Shown piece after piece: positions 27,238-35,373 of a DNA stretch of 64,000 nt (position 1 is its first letter; each line of letters opens with the position of its first letter). The position numbers and the translations under genes are program-made. The notes beneath the pieces were generated by a model. That model searched no databases, was not told the origin of the DNA, and saw nothing but the letters and a program-made list of their open reading frames with translations. The stretch spans positions 1 to 64,000 of the forward strand of contig NZ_JQED01000047.1 of assembly GCF_000764225.1 (NCBI RefSeq). The letters are read 5' to 3'. This stretch comes from Colwellia psychrerythraea. GTDB lineage: Bacteria > Pseudomonadota > Gammaproteobacteria > Enterobacterales > Alteromonadaceae.

Positions 27238-28947
27238 ATGAAAATAAAATACACCCTTATCATTGCACTATCAATCGTCTTAATTGCTACCGTTACTTCC
27301 ATTGTTGCGGGGGTTGTTACAACGAATAAAAATGAAAGCCAACTGAAGTATAACACTACAAAATATCTTTCATTTGTACTTGCTGACGAGTTTAGGCATA
27401 CCTCGATAAACTTAACTAGACTTGCTAGAACTTATGTTGCCACAGGTGAACAAAAATACCTTGACCAATACATGGATATTGTTAACTGGCGTGCAGGTAA
27501 AATACCAAGACCTACTAATGTAAACAAAAGCTTATATCCGAGTGTAAAAAAATCACAAAGCGATATCATGAAAGAATTAAATTTTTCTGTTGAAGAATTA
27601 AACCTTTTAAAGCAAGCAAGTGAAGCCTCTAATGATTTGATTAGCACTGAAACCCAAGCTATTGAATCGGTTAAGGCGGGAATGATAGTTAATGGCCCTT
27701 TTCAAGCAAACACAGGAGAAAGCGCTCAATCATTTGCCTTAAGAATCCTATTTGATGAATTATATCATCAAGAGGTTACTAAAATTATGATGCCTGTCAC
27801 CCTCTTTTTTAGTGCTCTTGAGCAAAGAACTGAAGCAAAGGTTGACCAAGGCAATGAAGAGCTTTCATTTTGGTTGTCGGTATCTACCATGATGCAAATA
27901 GTTTCGGCACTTACCTTATTTGGGGGGGCATTTTATATTGGCAAAAAAGTTTTTTTTCGATTAAACCAAAACGTTGAACATCTTAAAAGTATGCTGTTAT
28001 CAGATGGTAGAATCGATCTTACTGCCACTATTGAAGAAGCGGGTAACGATGAGATTTCAATACTGGTAAACAGTATGGACTTTATTCACTCTCAAATTAA
28101 AGATTTGGTACTAAAACTAAATACTACCATGGGCGATTTATTAAAAACATCTGATAACTTGTCTGGCATTGTAACTACTTCTGAAGCCAGCTTATTAGAC
28201 CAAGAAAATAAACTCACTCAAATTGCTACTGCTACTAATCAGATGGTGGCAACAGTGCAAGAAGTTGCATCACATTCATCTGATGCTTCTGTTGCGGCAA
28301 GTGCCTCTCGTGACAAAACCGAATTCGGTCTTAATATTATCAAAGATGCCGTGTTGAATATGGATAAGCTTTCTGAAGAAATCAATACCGCTTCAACTGC
28401 AGTTGATAATCTTGATAGCGATAGCACCGCTATCACGTCAGTGCTCGATGTGATCAGAGGAATTGCCGACCAAACCAATCTACTTGCCTTAAATGCAGCG
28501 ATTGAAGCTGCCCGAGCGGGAGAGCAAGGTAGGGGCTTTGCCGTTGTCGCTGATGAAGTGCGTCAATTAGCAAAAAGAACACAAGATTCGACCATGGAGA
28601 TTCAAGCTATGATTGAAAAGCTACAGATAAACTCAAAGACAGCAGTTTCTTCTATGATGAGTAGTAGAGAGCAATCTGTTACGTGTGTTGACATAACGAA
28701 TCAAGCAGGCCAAATTCTAGAAGAGATCTCTAACCTCACCACAGGAATATCAGATATGAGCACATCTGTTGCAACAGCATGTGAAGAGCAATCCGTGGTG
28801 ATTGAAGATATAAACCAAAACATCCATGGTATTATTGACAGTTCTGAAATCACTAGAAGTGCGGTTGAGAGCACGGCTGATAATAGTGTGTCATTACAAC
28901 AACTTTCTGACGGAATTAATGCACAACTTAGCCAATTCAAAGTATGA
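27238..28947 (+). CDS. methyl-accepting chemotaxis protein
   Basis: A 569-residue chemoreceptor. TM1 is at ~7-27; a mostly helical periplasmic region ~28-205 has no Cache motifs and may be a four-helix bundle. TM2 is at ~208-232, HAMP to ~290, and the signalling hairpin contains [20 protein letters not shown]. The TM2 stretch includes a G7 run (27922-27928). It lies between pgi and kduD on the same strand with 220 bp upstream, so it probably has its own promoter. Its ligand is unknown; position suggests attraction to uronates or oligosaccharides from the same polymer. Confidence 0.92.
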   Translation: MKIKYTLIIALSIVLIATVTSIVAGVVTTNKNESQLKYNTTKYLSFVLADEFRHTSINLTRLARTYVATGEQKYLDQYMDIVNWRAGKIPRPTNVNKSLYPSVKKSQSDIMKELNFSVEELNLLKQASEASNDLISTETQAIESVKAGMIVNGPFQANTGESAQSFALRILFDELYHQEVTKIMMPVTLFFSALEQRTEAKVDQGNEELSFWLSVSTMMQIVSALTLFGGAFYIGKKVFFRLNQNVEHLKSMLLSDGRIDLTATIEEAGNDEISILVNSMDFIHSQIKDLVLKLNTTMGDLLKTSDNLSGIVTTSEASLLDQENKLTQIATATNQMVATVQEVASHSSDASVAASASRDKTEFGLNIIKDAVLNMDKLSEEINTASTAVDNLDSDSTAITSVLDVIRGIADQTNLLALNAAIEAARAGEQGRGFAVVADEVRQLAKRTQDSTMEIQAMIEKLQINSKTAVSSMMSSREQSVTCVDITNQAGQILEEISNLTTGISDMSTSVATACEEQSVVIEDINQNIHGIIDSSEITRSAVESTADNSVSLQQLSDGINAQLSQFKV

Positions 28948-28984
28948 TCTAACACATTGATTACCCCTTAATGGTAACGGGTAT

Positions 28985-29083
28985 AAGTTATTTATTAAAT
29001 GGCTTAAATTCTCAATAATGTCCTTACTCTCAGTCCTAATGGCTAGCTATTAGGACTGAGAACGTCTTGTTCATAAAAATTCC
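28985..29083. repeat. palindromic repeat family C, degenerate copy with strong hairpin
   Basis: Shares AAATGGCTTAAATTCTCAAT and CTTGTTCATAAAAAT with the copy at 15461-15603 but lacks the outer ends. It contains a perfect 12-bp stem, CTCAGTCCTAAT with loop GGCTAGCT, at 29029-29060. Being downstream of the chemoreceptor, it may slow or end its transcript, although no T run follows. Confidence 0.6.
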
Positions 29084-29217
29084 TATAGAAAAGCTTGATG
29101 GTTGCATAATTTAGCATGTCACAATCCTATACCTTAGGATTTCTGGGGTATATCTAGCTTGGCCTACGTTTTAATCGGTAAGTAAAAAATAGCATTTGTG
29201 AAATGATAAACTAATCA

Positions 29218-29236
29218 GTTGTATGATAACATGAAG
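29218..29236 (+). promoter_or_regulatory. operator-like half-palindrome upstream of kduD
   Basis: GTTGTATGATAACATGAAG keeps TTGTATGATA of the kdgK operator but the right arm is degraded. It is 53 bp before the kduD start. It may be a weaker site for the same regulator. Confidence 0.45.
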
Positions 29237-29288
29237 ACTGATATCCTTATTAATCATAGGTGCTGTTTTTTAAATTAATGAGGTGGGC

Positions 29289-30065
29289 ATGAGCACAAAT
29301 TCGGACAAAAATATATTTTCTCTAGAAGGGAAGACGGCCTTGGTTACCGGCGCAAGTAGAGGATTAGGGCAAGCGATTGCGGTTGGGCTTGCCCAAGCGG
29401 GAGCCGATGTTATTTGCTGTAGTTCACGTGAAGGTGGTGTTGATGAAACAGCAGTATTGATCCGAGCTCTTGGGCGTAAGGCCTATACCTTAGCTGCTGA
29501 CTTATCAAAACCTGAAGCGGTACGTTCGTTAGTAGAACAAGCGTATGCAAAAGTTAATAGTATTGATGTGTTGGTTAATAATGGAGGCACGATTGCGCGC
29601 CATCCTGCAGTGGACTTTCCACTAGATGAGTGGCAACAAGTGATTGATGTTAATTTAAATTCTGTATTTCTACTAAGCCAGCTTATCGGTAAAAACATGG
29701 TTGAGAATAAGCAGGGGAAAATCATTAATATCGCTTCCATGCTTTCTTTTCAAGGTGGTATTACTGTTCCTGCATATACGGCCAGTAAACATGGTGTGGT
29801 TGGTTTAACTAAAGCGCTAGCAAACGAATGGGCTGGGTCGAATGTACAAGTGAATGCTATCGCACCAGGGTATTTTCGAACTGATAATACCCAAGCGCTA
29901 CAAGATAATCCTGAAAGAAACCAAGACATTGAAAAAAGAATACCTGCTGGACAGTGGGGCGAGCCTGCACAATTAGTGGGTGCGGTAACTTTTCTTTCAG
30001 CACAAGCAAGTGATTATGTTAATGGTCATGTATTGGCGGTTGATGGCGGCTGGTTAGCAAGATAA
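29289..30065 (+). CDS. kduD: 2-deoxy-D-gluconate 3-dehydrogenase / DKII reductase
   Basis: Short-chain dehydrogenase that reduces 3-deoxy-D-glycero-2,5-hexodiulosonate to 2-keto-3-deoxygluconate with NAD(P)H. 258 residues from the chosen ATG, which has GAGGTG just upstream; a GTG two codons earlier is less well placed. Rossmann motif TGASRGLG, the NNGG segment, catalytic Ser in IASMLSFQGG and YTASK (Tyr-x-x-x-Lys) are all present. C-terminal SDYVNGHVLAVDGGWLAR is typical of KduD. kduI follows after 14 bp, forming an operon. The upstream operator-like element joins it to the kdgK regulon. Confidence 0.93.
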   Translation: MSTNSDKNIFSLEGKTALVTGASRGLGQAIAVGLAQAGADVICCSSREGGVDETAVLIRALGRKAYTLAADLSKPEAVRSLVEQAYAKVNSIDVLVNNGGTIARHPAVDFPLDEWQQVIDVNLNSVFLLSQLIGKNMVENKQGKIINIASMLSFQGGITVPAYTASKHGVVGLTKALANEWAGSNVQVNAIAPGYFRTDNTQALQDNPERNQDIEKRIPAGQWGEPAQLVGAVTFLSAQASDYVNGHVLAVDGGWLAR

Positions 30066-30079
30066 TAAAAGGTAAAATT

Positions 30080-30922
30080 ATGAGTATTGATTACGAAAAC
30101 AGATATGCTATTGGACAAAATGAAGCGAAAAATTTTGATACCAAACAATTACGTGAGAATTTTTTGTCGGAAGATTTGTTTCAACAAGACAAAATTAAAT
30201 TAGTCTATACCCACTATGAGCGTTACATTGTCGGTGGTGTTGTGCCTATTAATGCCGCGCTAGAATTATCGGCAATAGACCCATTAAAAGCAAAAAACTT
30301 TTTAGATCGTCGTGAGCTAGGTATTATTAATATTGGCGAACAAGGCATTGTGAGCGTTGATGGTGAAGAGTTTGTTCTAAATAATAAAGAAGCACTATAT
30401 GTAGGTGCAGGTAACAAAACGGTGATTTTTAGTAGTGCAAATAAAAATTCACCAGCACGATTCTACTTAAATTCAGCACCTGCTCACAAATCTTACCCAA
30501 ATAAGAAAGTAACACGTGAAGATGCGAATGTTTTAGAGCTTGGTTCATTAGAAACCTCGAATGAACGTTCAATCTATCAATTGATTATTAATGGTGTGGT
30601 TGAAACGTGCCAGCTGCAAATGGGCATGACGTGTTTAAAACCTGGTAGTGTTTGGAATACCATGCCTGCACATCAGCATGATCGTCGTATGGAAGCTTAT
30701 TTATATTTTGATTTAGCTGAAGACCAAGCCGTTTCTCATTTTATGGGCGAGCCAAAAGAAACACGTGTTATGTGGGTTGGCAATGAGCAAGCAATGATTT
30801 CTCCTGCATGGTCAATTCATAGTGGCGCGGGTACGTCAAATTATTCATTCATTTGGGGTATGGCAGGTGAGAATCTTGATTATGACGATATGGATAAATA
30901 CATGCCAAATGAATTAAGGTAA
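30080..30922 (+). CDS. kduI: 5-keto-4-deoxyuronate isomerase
   Basis: Converts 5-keto-4-deoxyuronate (the opened unsaturated uronate) to 3-deoxy-D-glycero-2,5-hexodiulosonate, the KduD substrate. 280 residues, close to E. coli KduI (278). The cupin metal site is intact: MPAHQHDRRMEAYLYFDL carries two His and the Glu, and WSIHSGAGTSNYSFIWGM carries the third His. The N-terminal half has the usual TRELRENFL-like opening (TKQLRENFLSEDLF) and RRELGIINIGEQG. It lies 14 bp after kduD, and its presence shows that the locus ends in the unsaturated-uronate pathway. Confidence 0.96.
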   Translation: MSIDYENRYAIGQNEAKNFDTKQLRENFLSEDLFQQDKIKLVYTHYERYIVGGVVPINAALELSAIDPLKAKNFLDRRELGIINIGEQGIVSVDGEEFVLNNKEALYVGAGNKTVIFSSANKNSPARFYLNSAPAHKSYPNKKVTREDANVLELGSLETSNERSIYQLIINGVVETCQLQMGMTCLKPGSVWNTMPAHQHDRRMEAYLYFDLAEDQAVSHFMGEPKETRVMWVGNEQAMISPAWSIHSGAGTSNYSFIWGMAGENLDYDDMDKYMPNELR

Positions 30923-30939
30923 CTTGTTATCATCTCATT

Positions 30940-30982
30940 AAGCTTAACTCAATGGCGACTAACTGAGCTATGGGTTAAGCTT
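30940..30982 (+). other. hairpin between kduI and TRAP genes
   Basis: AAGCTTAAC and GTTAAGCTT pair across a 25-base loop. There is no T run, so it is more likely an RNA-processing or partial-attenuation element than a full terminator; the TRAP genes start 54 bp later on the same strand. Confidence 0.5.
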
Positions 30983-31036
30983 GATGTGAAGTGACTACTT
31001 GTTGGTTGTTGGTTGTAGGCTTGAAAGGGTACTGTT

Positions 31037-32032
31037 TTGTTTAAATTATTGTTAGTTTTGATGTCGACACTGCTACTTAGTAGCTGTGGTGGACAGTCAA
31101 AAAATGATCTGGTTTTACGCGTTGGTCATACATTAGACACTAAGCATGCGGTGCATAAATCGCTTGCTTTTATGTCTGAACGATTAACACATTACTCTAA
31201 CGGGACAATGTCACTTAAGCTCTATCCGAATGGCCAATTGGGCTCTGAAAGAGAAATGGTTGAGTTATTACAAATTGGTAGTTTAGCAATAACAAAAGTA
31301 TCGGCAGCAGCGATGGAAGGCTTTGTTCCTGAAATGAAGGTGTATAGCCTACCTTATATTTTTAGAAGTAGAGAACACCGCTGGCAGGTCTTGCAAGGCA
31401 GTGTAGGTAAAAATATTTTAGCGGCAACAGGCAAAGCAAAACTGGCAGGGTTAGGCTACTTTGATGCAGGGAGCCGAAGTTTTTATACCTGTAAAAATAT
31501 GGTCAATGTACCTACAGATATCGTCGGTAAAAAAATTCGGGTGATGAGTAGTCAAACAGCCATTAAAATGGTGCAAACCTTTGGTGGTGCAGCAACGCCT
31601 ATTGCATGGGGAGAGCTTTATGCAGCCCTTCAGCAAGGAGTGGTTGATGGCGCAGAAAACAATCCACCGAGTTACTATCTATCTCGTCATTATGAAATTT
31701 GCCCCTATTACTCTTTAAACGAACATACCTCTGTTCCTGATGTCATTATTGCCAGTAAACACATATTTGATGCGCTGAGTACGGTGCAACAAGAGTGGTT
31801 AACATTAGCAATGAATGATGCCGTTGAATTTCAAAAATCTCTTTGGCTCACCGCTGAAGAGGGCGCCTTAGCCGCGGTTAAAGCTGCAGGTGTTAAGGTT
31901 ATATATCCGGATAAAACCGCTTTTTTCGAGGCTGTTGTGCCTTTCCATTCGAGCTATGAAAATACTGAAATAGGACGATTATTGAAGCAAATAAAGCAAG
32001 TAACAACGATATCGGAGAGTGATGATGGTTAA
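31037..32032 (+). CDS. dctP: TRAP transporter substrate-binding protein DctP, lipoprotein form
   Basis: Binding subunit of a tripartite ATP-independent periplasmic transporter. 331 residues. TTG start supported by AAAGGG upstream; the signal peptide ends in the lipobox LSSC, so the mature protein is lipid-anchored rather than free. DctP pattern: LRVGHTLDTKHAVHKSLAFM, LYPNGQLGSEREMVELLQIG, then the Arg-containing IRVMSSQTAIKMVQTFGGAA and AWGELYAALQQGVVDGAENN. The last Arg usually binds the substrate carboxylate. Context predicts an unsaturated or keto uronate, or a small uronate oligosaccharide. It overlaps dctQ at its 3' end. Confidence 0.94.
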   Translation: MFKLLLVLMSTLLLSSCGGQSKNDLVLRVGHTLDTKHAVHKSLAFMSERLTHYSNGTMSLKLYPNGQLGSEREMVELLQIGSLAITKVSAAAMEGFVPEMKVYSLPYIFRSREHRWQVLQGSVGKNILAATGKAKLAGLGYFDAGSRSFYTCKNMVNVPTDIVGKKIRVMSSQTAIKMVQTFGGAATPIAWGELYAALQQGVVDGAENNPPSYYLSRHYEICPYYSLNEHTSVPDVIIASKHIFDALSTVQQEWLTLAMNDAVEFQKSLWLTAEEGALAAVKAAGVKVIYPDKTAFFEAVVPFHSSYENTEIGRLLKQIKQVTTISESDDG

Positions 32033-32519
32033 ATTTACTGCGTGGTTAGATTTAGTCATTGAAAAGCTTTTAATGCTCTTAATGATATTCATTGTGGCTT
32101 CTGTTTCATGGCAGGTACTGTCTAGGTATTTATTACATGAGCCAAGTTCTGTCTCTGAAGAAATAGCACGATTTTTATTAATTTGGATCAGTATGATTGG
32201 TGCGGTCTATTGTTACCGTACTAAAGCACATTTAGGACTTGATATCTTAACCAATAAAATGAAACCTCAGCAGCAGCAGCAAGTAGAATTATTTTCTCAT
32301 CTCGTGGTGTTTATCTTCTCTGCTTTTGTCTTGATTGTTGGCGGTTGTAAATTAGTACAGTTAAGTTTTGACCCAGTACAAATTTCACCGGCTTTGAGCC
32401 TCCCTATGGGGTTGGTCTACCTTGTTATGCCGATCACGGGTGTACTTTTTTGTTTTTATGCGGTTGTTGAGTCTTTAACCCTGAAAAACTCTAAAACTGT
32501 AAATGAAGGAATAAAATAA
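32022..32519 (+). CDS. dctQ: TRAP transporter small membrane subunit
   Basis: A 165-residue four-helix membrane protein of the DctQ family: hydrophobic spans around 15-37, 48-66, 88-110 and 128-150. It holds the family motif SVSEEIARFLLIWISMIGAV between helices 1 and 2. Start could be the ATG at 32022 or 32025; both overlap the dctP 3' end, showing translational coupling. It shares one base with dctM. It scaffolds the large permease subunit in the inner membrane. Confidence 0.93.
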   Translation: MMVKFTAWLDLVIEKLLMLLMIFIVASVSWQVLSRYLLHEPSSVSEEIARFLLIWISMIGAVYCYRTKAHLGLDILTNKMKPQQQQQVELFSHLVVFIFSAFVLIVGGCKLVQLSFDPVQISPALSLPMGLVYLVMPITGVLFCFYAVVESLTLKNSKTVNEGIK

Positions 32520-33820
32520 TGGAACTTACGGGTCTTATTTTAATCGTTACCTTTTTTATTTTACTGGCATTAAATGTGCCTATTTCATTTAGTATTGGTA
32601 TCGCAACACTGGTGACCATGCTTTTTAGTATTGATTTTGTCCCCGCGGTTACTACGATTGCACAGCGTATGATTGGTGGTGTGAACAGCTTTGCTTTGCT
32701 TGCTATTCCATTTTTCATCTTATCTGGCCTTATTATGGGTCGTGGTGGGGTAGCTAAACGATTAATTGAATGTGCCATGGCGTTAATTGGTATGTTTCCA
32801 GGTGGCTTAGCATTGGTTAATGTGTTGTCTTGTACCTTATTTGGCGGTATATCAGGTTCGGCAGTCGCAGCTACCAGCGCAATCGGTAGCTTTATGATCC
32901 CCGAAATGGAAAAGCAAGGTTATGATCGAAATTTTGCCACTGCGGTAACGGCTACGGCTGCAACAACAGGCATGATCATTCCCCCGAGTAATATTTTGAT
33001 TATTTATGCAATTGCCAGTGGTGGAGTGTCAATATCTGCACTCTTTGTGGCAGGCTACTTCCCTGGTTTATTAGTTGCCTTTTTCTTGATGCTAGTGTGT
33101 GCTATTTACTCGGTAAGAAAAGGGTATCCTCGTGGTAAAGTCTTACCTTTTTTCACTGTTATTGAAAAGGTAGCGGCGGCTTTTCCGAGCTTGTTACTGT
33201 TATTGATTGTCATCGGTGGCATTATTGGAGGTATATTTACGGCGACGGAAGCTGGCGCTATTGCGGTATTATATTCATTATTTCTTGCTGTTGTTGTTTA
33301 TCGAGAAATAAAAATAACGGAATTATCTAGTATTATCCTCAAAGCTGCAGGCATTACTGCCATTGTCATGTTTTTGATTGCAGCTTCATCGGCAATGTCA
33401 TGGATTTTATCTTACGAGAATATTCCACAAAGTATCAGTCAATTTTTATTAACTATCAGTGAAAATCCATTAATCATCTTATTAATTATCAATTTAACAC
33501 TGATATTAGTGGGTGCCTTTATGGATATGACACCTGCGGTGCTTATTTTTACACCCATTTTCTTACCTGTTGCTGAAAGTATCGGTATGTCGCCTATCCA
33601 CTTTGGTATTATGTTGGTACTTAACTTATCCATAGGTTTGTGCTCACCGCCAGTAGGTGCGGTGCTATTCGTAAGCTGTTCGGTGGCTAAAACATCTATT
33701 GAAAAAATCATTAGGCCTATGATGCCACTTTATATAGCAATGTTTTTTGCTTTAATGTTGGTCACTTATATTCCCGCTATTAGTGAATTTTTACCTAAGT
33801 ACTTTGGATTATTAAAGTAG
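32519..33820 (+). CDS. dctM: TRAP transporter large permease subunit
   Basis: A 433-residue inner-membrane protein with about 12 spans. It is the sodium-coupled permease of the TRAP system. DctM features: NVPISFSIGIATLV at the start, the loop LFGGISGSAVAATSAIGSFM, TATAATTGMIIPPSNILIIY, and the second-half repeat SIGLCSPPVGAVLFVSCSVA. It starts on the last base of dctQ. A long hairpin (33839-33881) follows. The three genes lie directly after kduD-kduI, supporting uptake of lyase products. Confidence 0.95.
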   Translation: MELTGLILIVTFFILLALNVPISFSIGIATLVTMLFSIDFVPAVTTIAQRMIGGVNSFALLAIPFFILSGLIMGRGGVAKRLIECAMALIGMFPGGLALVNVLSCTLFGGISGSAVAATSAIGSFMIPEMEKQGYDRNFATAVTATAATTGMIIPPSNILIIYAIASGGVSISALFVAGYFPGLLVAFFLMLVCAIYSVRKGYPRGKVLPFFTVIEKVAAAFPSLLLLLIVIGGIIGGIFTATEAGAIAVLYSLFLAVVVYREIKITELSSIILKAAGITAIVMFLIAASSAMSWILSYENIPQSISQFLLTISENPLIILLIINLTLILVGAFMDMTPAVLIFTPIFLPVAESIGMSPIHFGIMLVLNLSIGLCSPPVGAVLFVSCSVAKTSIEKIIRPMMPLYIAMFFALMLVTYIPAISEFLPKYFGLLK

Positions 33821-33838
33821 CCACTTAGAGGAAGGTGA

Positions 33839-33881
33839 CAAGTCATTGATTTAATGCTTTAACGATTAAATTAATGACTTG
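33839..33881 (+). terminator. hairpin after dctM, probable terminator
   Basis: CAAGTCATT-G-ATTTAAT pairs with ATTAAAT-T-AATGACTTG around a 9-base loop, 18 bp after the dctM stop. The T tract is missing, so termination may be partial. Confidence 0.5.
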
Positions 33882-33924
33882 GGAATAACCTCATGTCGGA
33901 TTGCACAATCATATCCCTCAAGTC

Positions 33925-34022
33925 CTTGGCTATAACTATTTAATAATATCGTTATTTTCGACCCCTACAGCTAATTATTGTTCAATAACGCCCCTTGTAA
34001 TTAAATACTATTTGATTCCTAT
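33925..34022. repeat. palindromic repeat family C, degenerate copy
   Basis: It runs TTGGCTATAACTATTTAATA to CGCCCCTTGTAATTAAATAC and aligns with the centre of 15461-15603 with many substitutions. The ends are lost. Confidence 0.5.
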
Positions 34023-34109
34023 CCCAAGATAATTATGGCTAAGAAGATATTAATAATAAGAGTGGTTATGTTATGGCTAGTTAAGTGACAGGACAGGTGA
34101 AAATCGTAT

Positions 34110-34211
34110 ATGAACCTCCCATTGGTAAGGTTCCCTTTATTGCTCATTGTTTTATTTGTCATTAGTCTGATTCATCTATTACTGAACGAAGGAAAAGCTA
34201 AATCAAACTAA
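34110..34211 (+). CDS. possible 33-residue membrane peptide
   Basis: A short frame beginning MNLPLVRFPLLLIVLFVISL and ending in a charged tail (NEGKAKSN): one predicted membrane helix. AGGTGA lies 12 bases before the ATG, rather far. It sits between the TRAP genes and the convergent regulator. It resembles small membrane proteins near transporters, but chance cannot be excluded. Confidence 0.3.
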   Translation: MNLPLVRFPLLLIVLFVISLIHLLLNEGKAKSN

Positions 34212-34223
34212 ATTAACGGATAA

Positions 34224-34970
34224 TTATGTGCTAGTTTTTAAATTCTTAACAATATTCAGATGACGTTTACGACTGTTACCTAGATGCTCCATTATTGCAT
34301 ATCTTGCTTGTTCATTTTCTCTGGCTTCAATCGCAGAGGCAATTTTTCGATGTTCATCTTGTATTGATTTTAAATATTGTTTTGGATCAATGCCTGATTC
34401 ATTGTTAATGACAATATTTCTCGAAGGAATAATACCTTCATCAATAAACTTTATAAACCGGCTGAAATAGGGGTTACCTGATGCTTCTGCTATGGATAAA
34501 TGGAATGCTAAGTCTTCTTGAACAGCGTCATTTCCACTTTCTATTTGTTCATCAAACTTATCTAATGATTCCCAAATAGCCCGCATTTGTTTTGCCGTTC
34601 TGTTTTTTGCAGCCATTGATGCCATCTCTAACTCAACGGCCATACGCAATTCAAGTATTTTTACAGCATCTTCAATTGAATTAAATTCATTTGAGTCAAT
34701 CTCAAAAGTCTGTATTTTTGCTTTATTAGCAACGAACATGCCGACACCTTGGCGACTAATAATAAGACCTTCAGCTTTTAGTGCGGCTACAGCTTCGCGT
34801 ACAACACTTCGACTTACTCCTGCTTGCTCTTCTATATCCTTAGCTGCGGGCAGTTTTGTGCCAGGATCCATTTTACCTTCTAAAATTTTCTTTCTGAGCG
34901 ATGTAACTAAATCATTAGTTAAACTACGTGTGGTTTGTATGTGGCCTAAATTAAAGTCTATTACAGTCAA
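34224..34970 (-). CDS. FCD/GntR-family transcriptional regulator of the uronate locus
   Basis: FadR-subfamily regulator: an N-terminal winged helix (RSLTNDLVTSLRKKILEG, then AGVSRSVVREAVAALKAEGL) and a C-terminal all-helical FCD ligand domain (~85-235), whose Asp and His residues usually hold a metal and bind an organic acid. TTG at 34970 is the preferred start because GGAGA lies six bases before it; a GTG at 34988 would add six residues. About 248 residues. Relatives such as UxuR, ExuR and LldR sense small acids. It is the only local regulator of this class, so it is the best candidate to bind the TTGTATGATATC palindromes and to respond to KDG or a related keto acid. That link is inference. 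Confidence 0.88.
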   Translation of the reverse strand: MTVIDFNLGHIQTTRSLTNDLVTSLRKKILEGKMDPGTKLPAAKDIEEQAGVSRSVVREAVAALKAEGLIISRQGVGMFVANKAKIQTFEIDSNEFNSIEDAVKILELRMAVELEMASMAAKNRTAKQMRAIWESLDKFDEQIESGNDAVQEDLAFHLSIAEASGNPYFSRFIKFIDEGIIPSRNIVINNESGIDPKQYLKSIQDEHRKIASAIEARENEQARYAIMEHLGNSRKRHLNIVKNLKTST

Positions 34971-35104
34971 AGTGTATCTCCATTTCACTAATAGGTTATC
35001 TTATAATGATACTATAATCAGACCATTTTATTAAATGTTATTTGAAAATATTATTAAAATAGTGATTGATGTAATAAGTAACTGTATCAATTTGATAAAA
35101 CACT

Positions 35105-35123
35105 TTGTGTGAAGTCTTACAAG
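35105..35123 (+). promoter_or_regulatory. operator-like site before the kdgK remnant
   Basis: TTGTGTGAAGTCTTACAAG matches TTGTATGATATCGTACAAG of the kdgK operator at 15 of 19 positions and keeps both arms. It lies 25 bp upstream of the remnant's GTG, the same arrangement as for intact kdgK. Confidence 0.5.
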
Positions 35124-35147
35124 TCGGTGTGGTAATAAAAATTTAAA

Positions 35148-35373
35148 GTGGTCAATATTGTTGTTATGGGGGAATGCATGGTTGACTTTTCAGAAACAGA
35201 CAATAATCAGTATAAACAATCTTTTGCTGGTGGTATTTATAATACCGTGGTTTATCTGAACGATTACAAGCGGATGTTGTTAATGTATCAATTTTGACAG
35301 GAGTTGGGGGGTGATGCCATGCGTGAGTGCATGCTTGAAGATTTTTTGTTAAACGGCATTCATACGAATATTA
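35148..35373 (+). pseudogene. decayed second copy of kdgK
   Basis: GTG followed by VNIVVMGECMVDFSE, YKQSFAGGIYNTVVYL, closely matching the first ~38 residues of the intact KdgK at 24360. A one-base shift after VVYL puts the rest in another frame, where VVNVSILTGVGGDAMRECML and DFLLNGIHTNI continue the similarity. It then stops at the 3' end of the TonB receptor gene. Only ~75 of 310 codons remain, and the Shine-Dalgarno present before intact kdgK is absent. It looks like an ancient duplicate cut off when the receptor gene arrived or when a deletion occurred. Confidence 0.88.
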
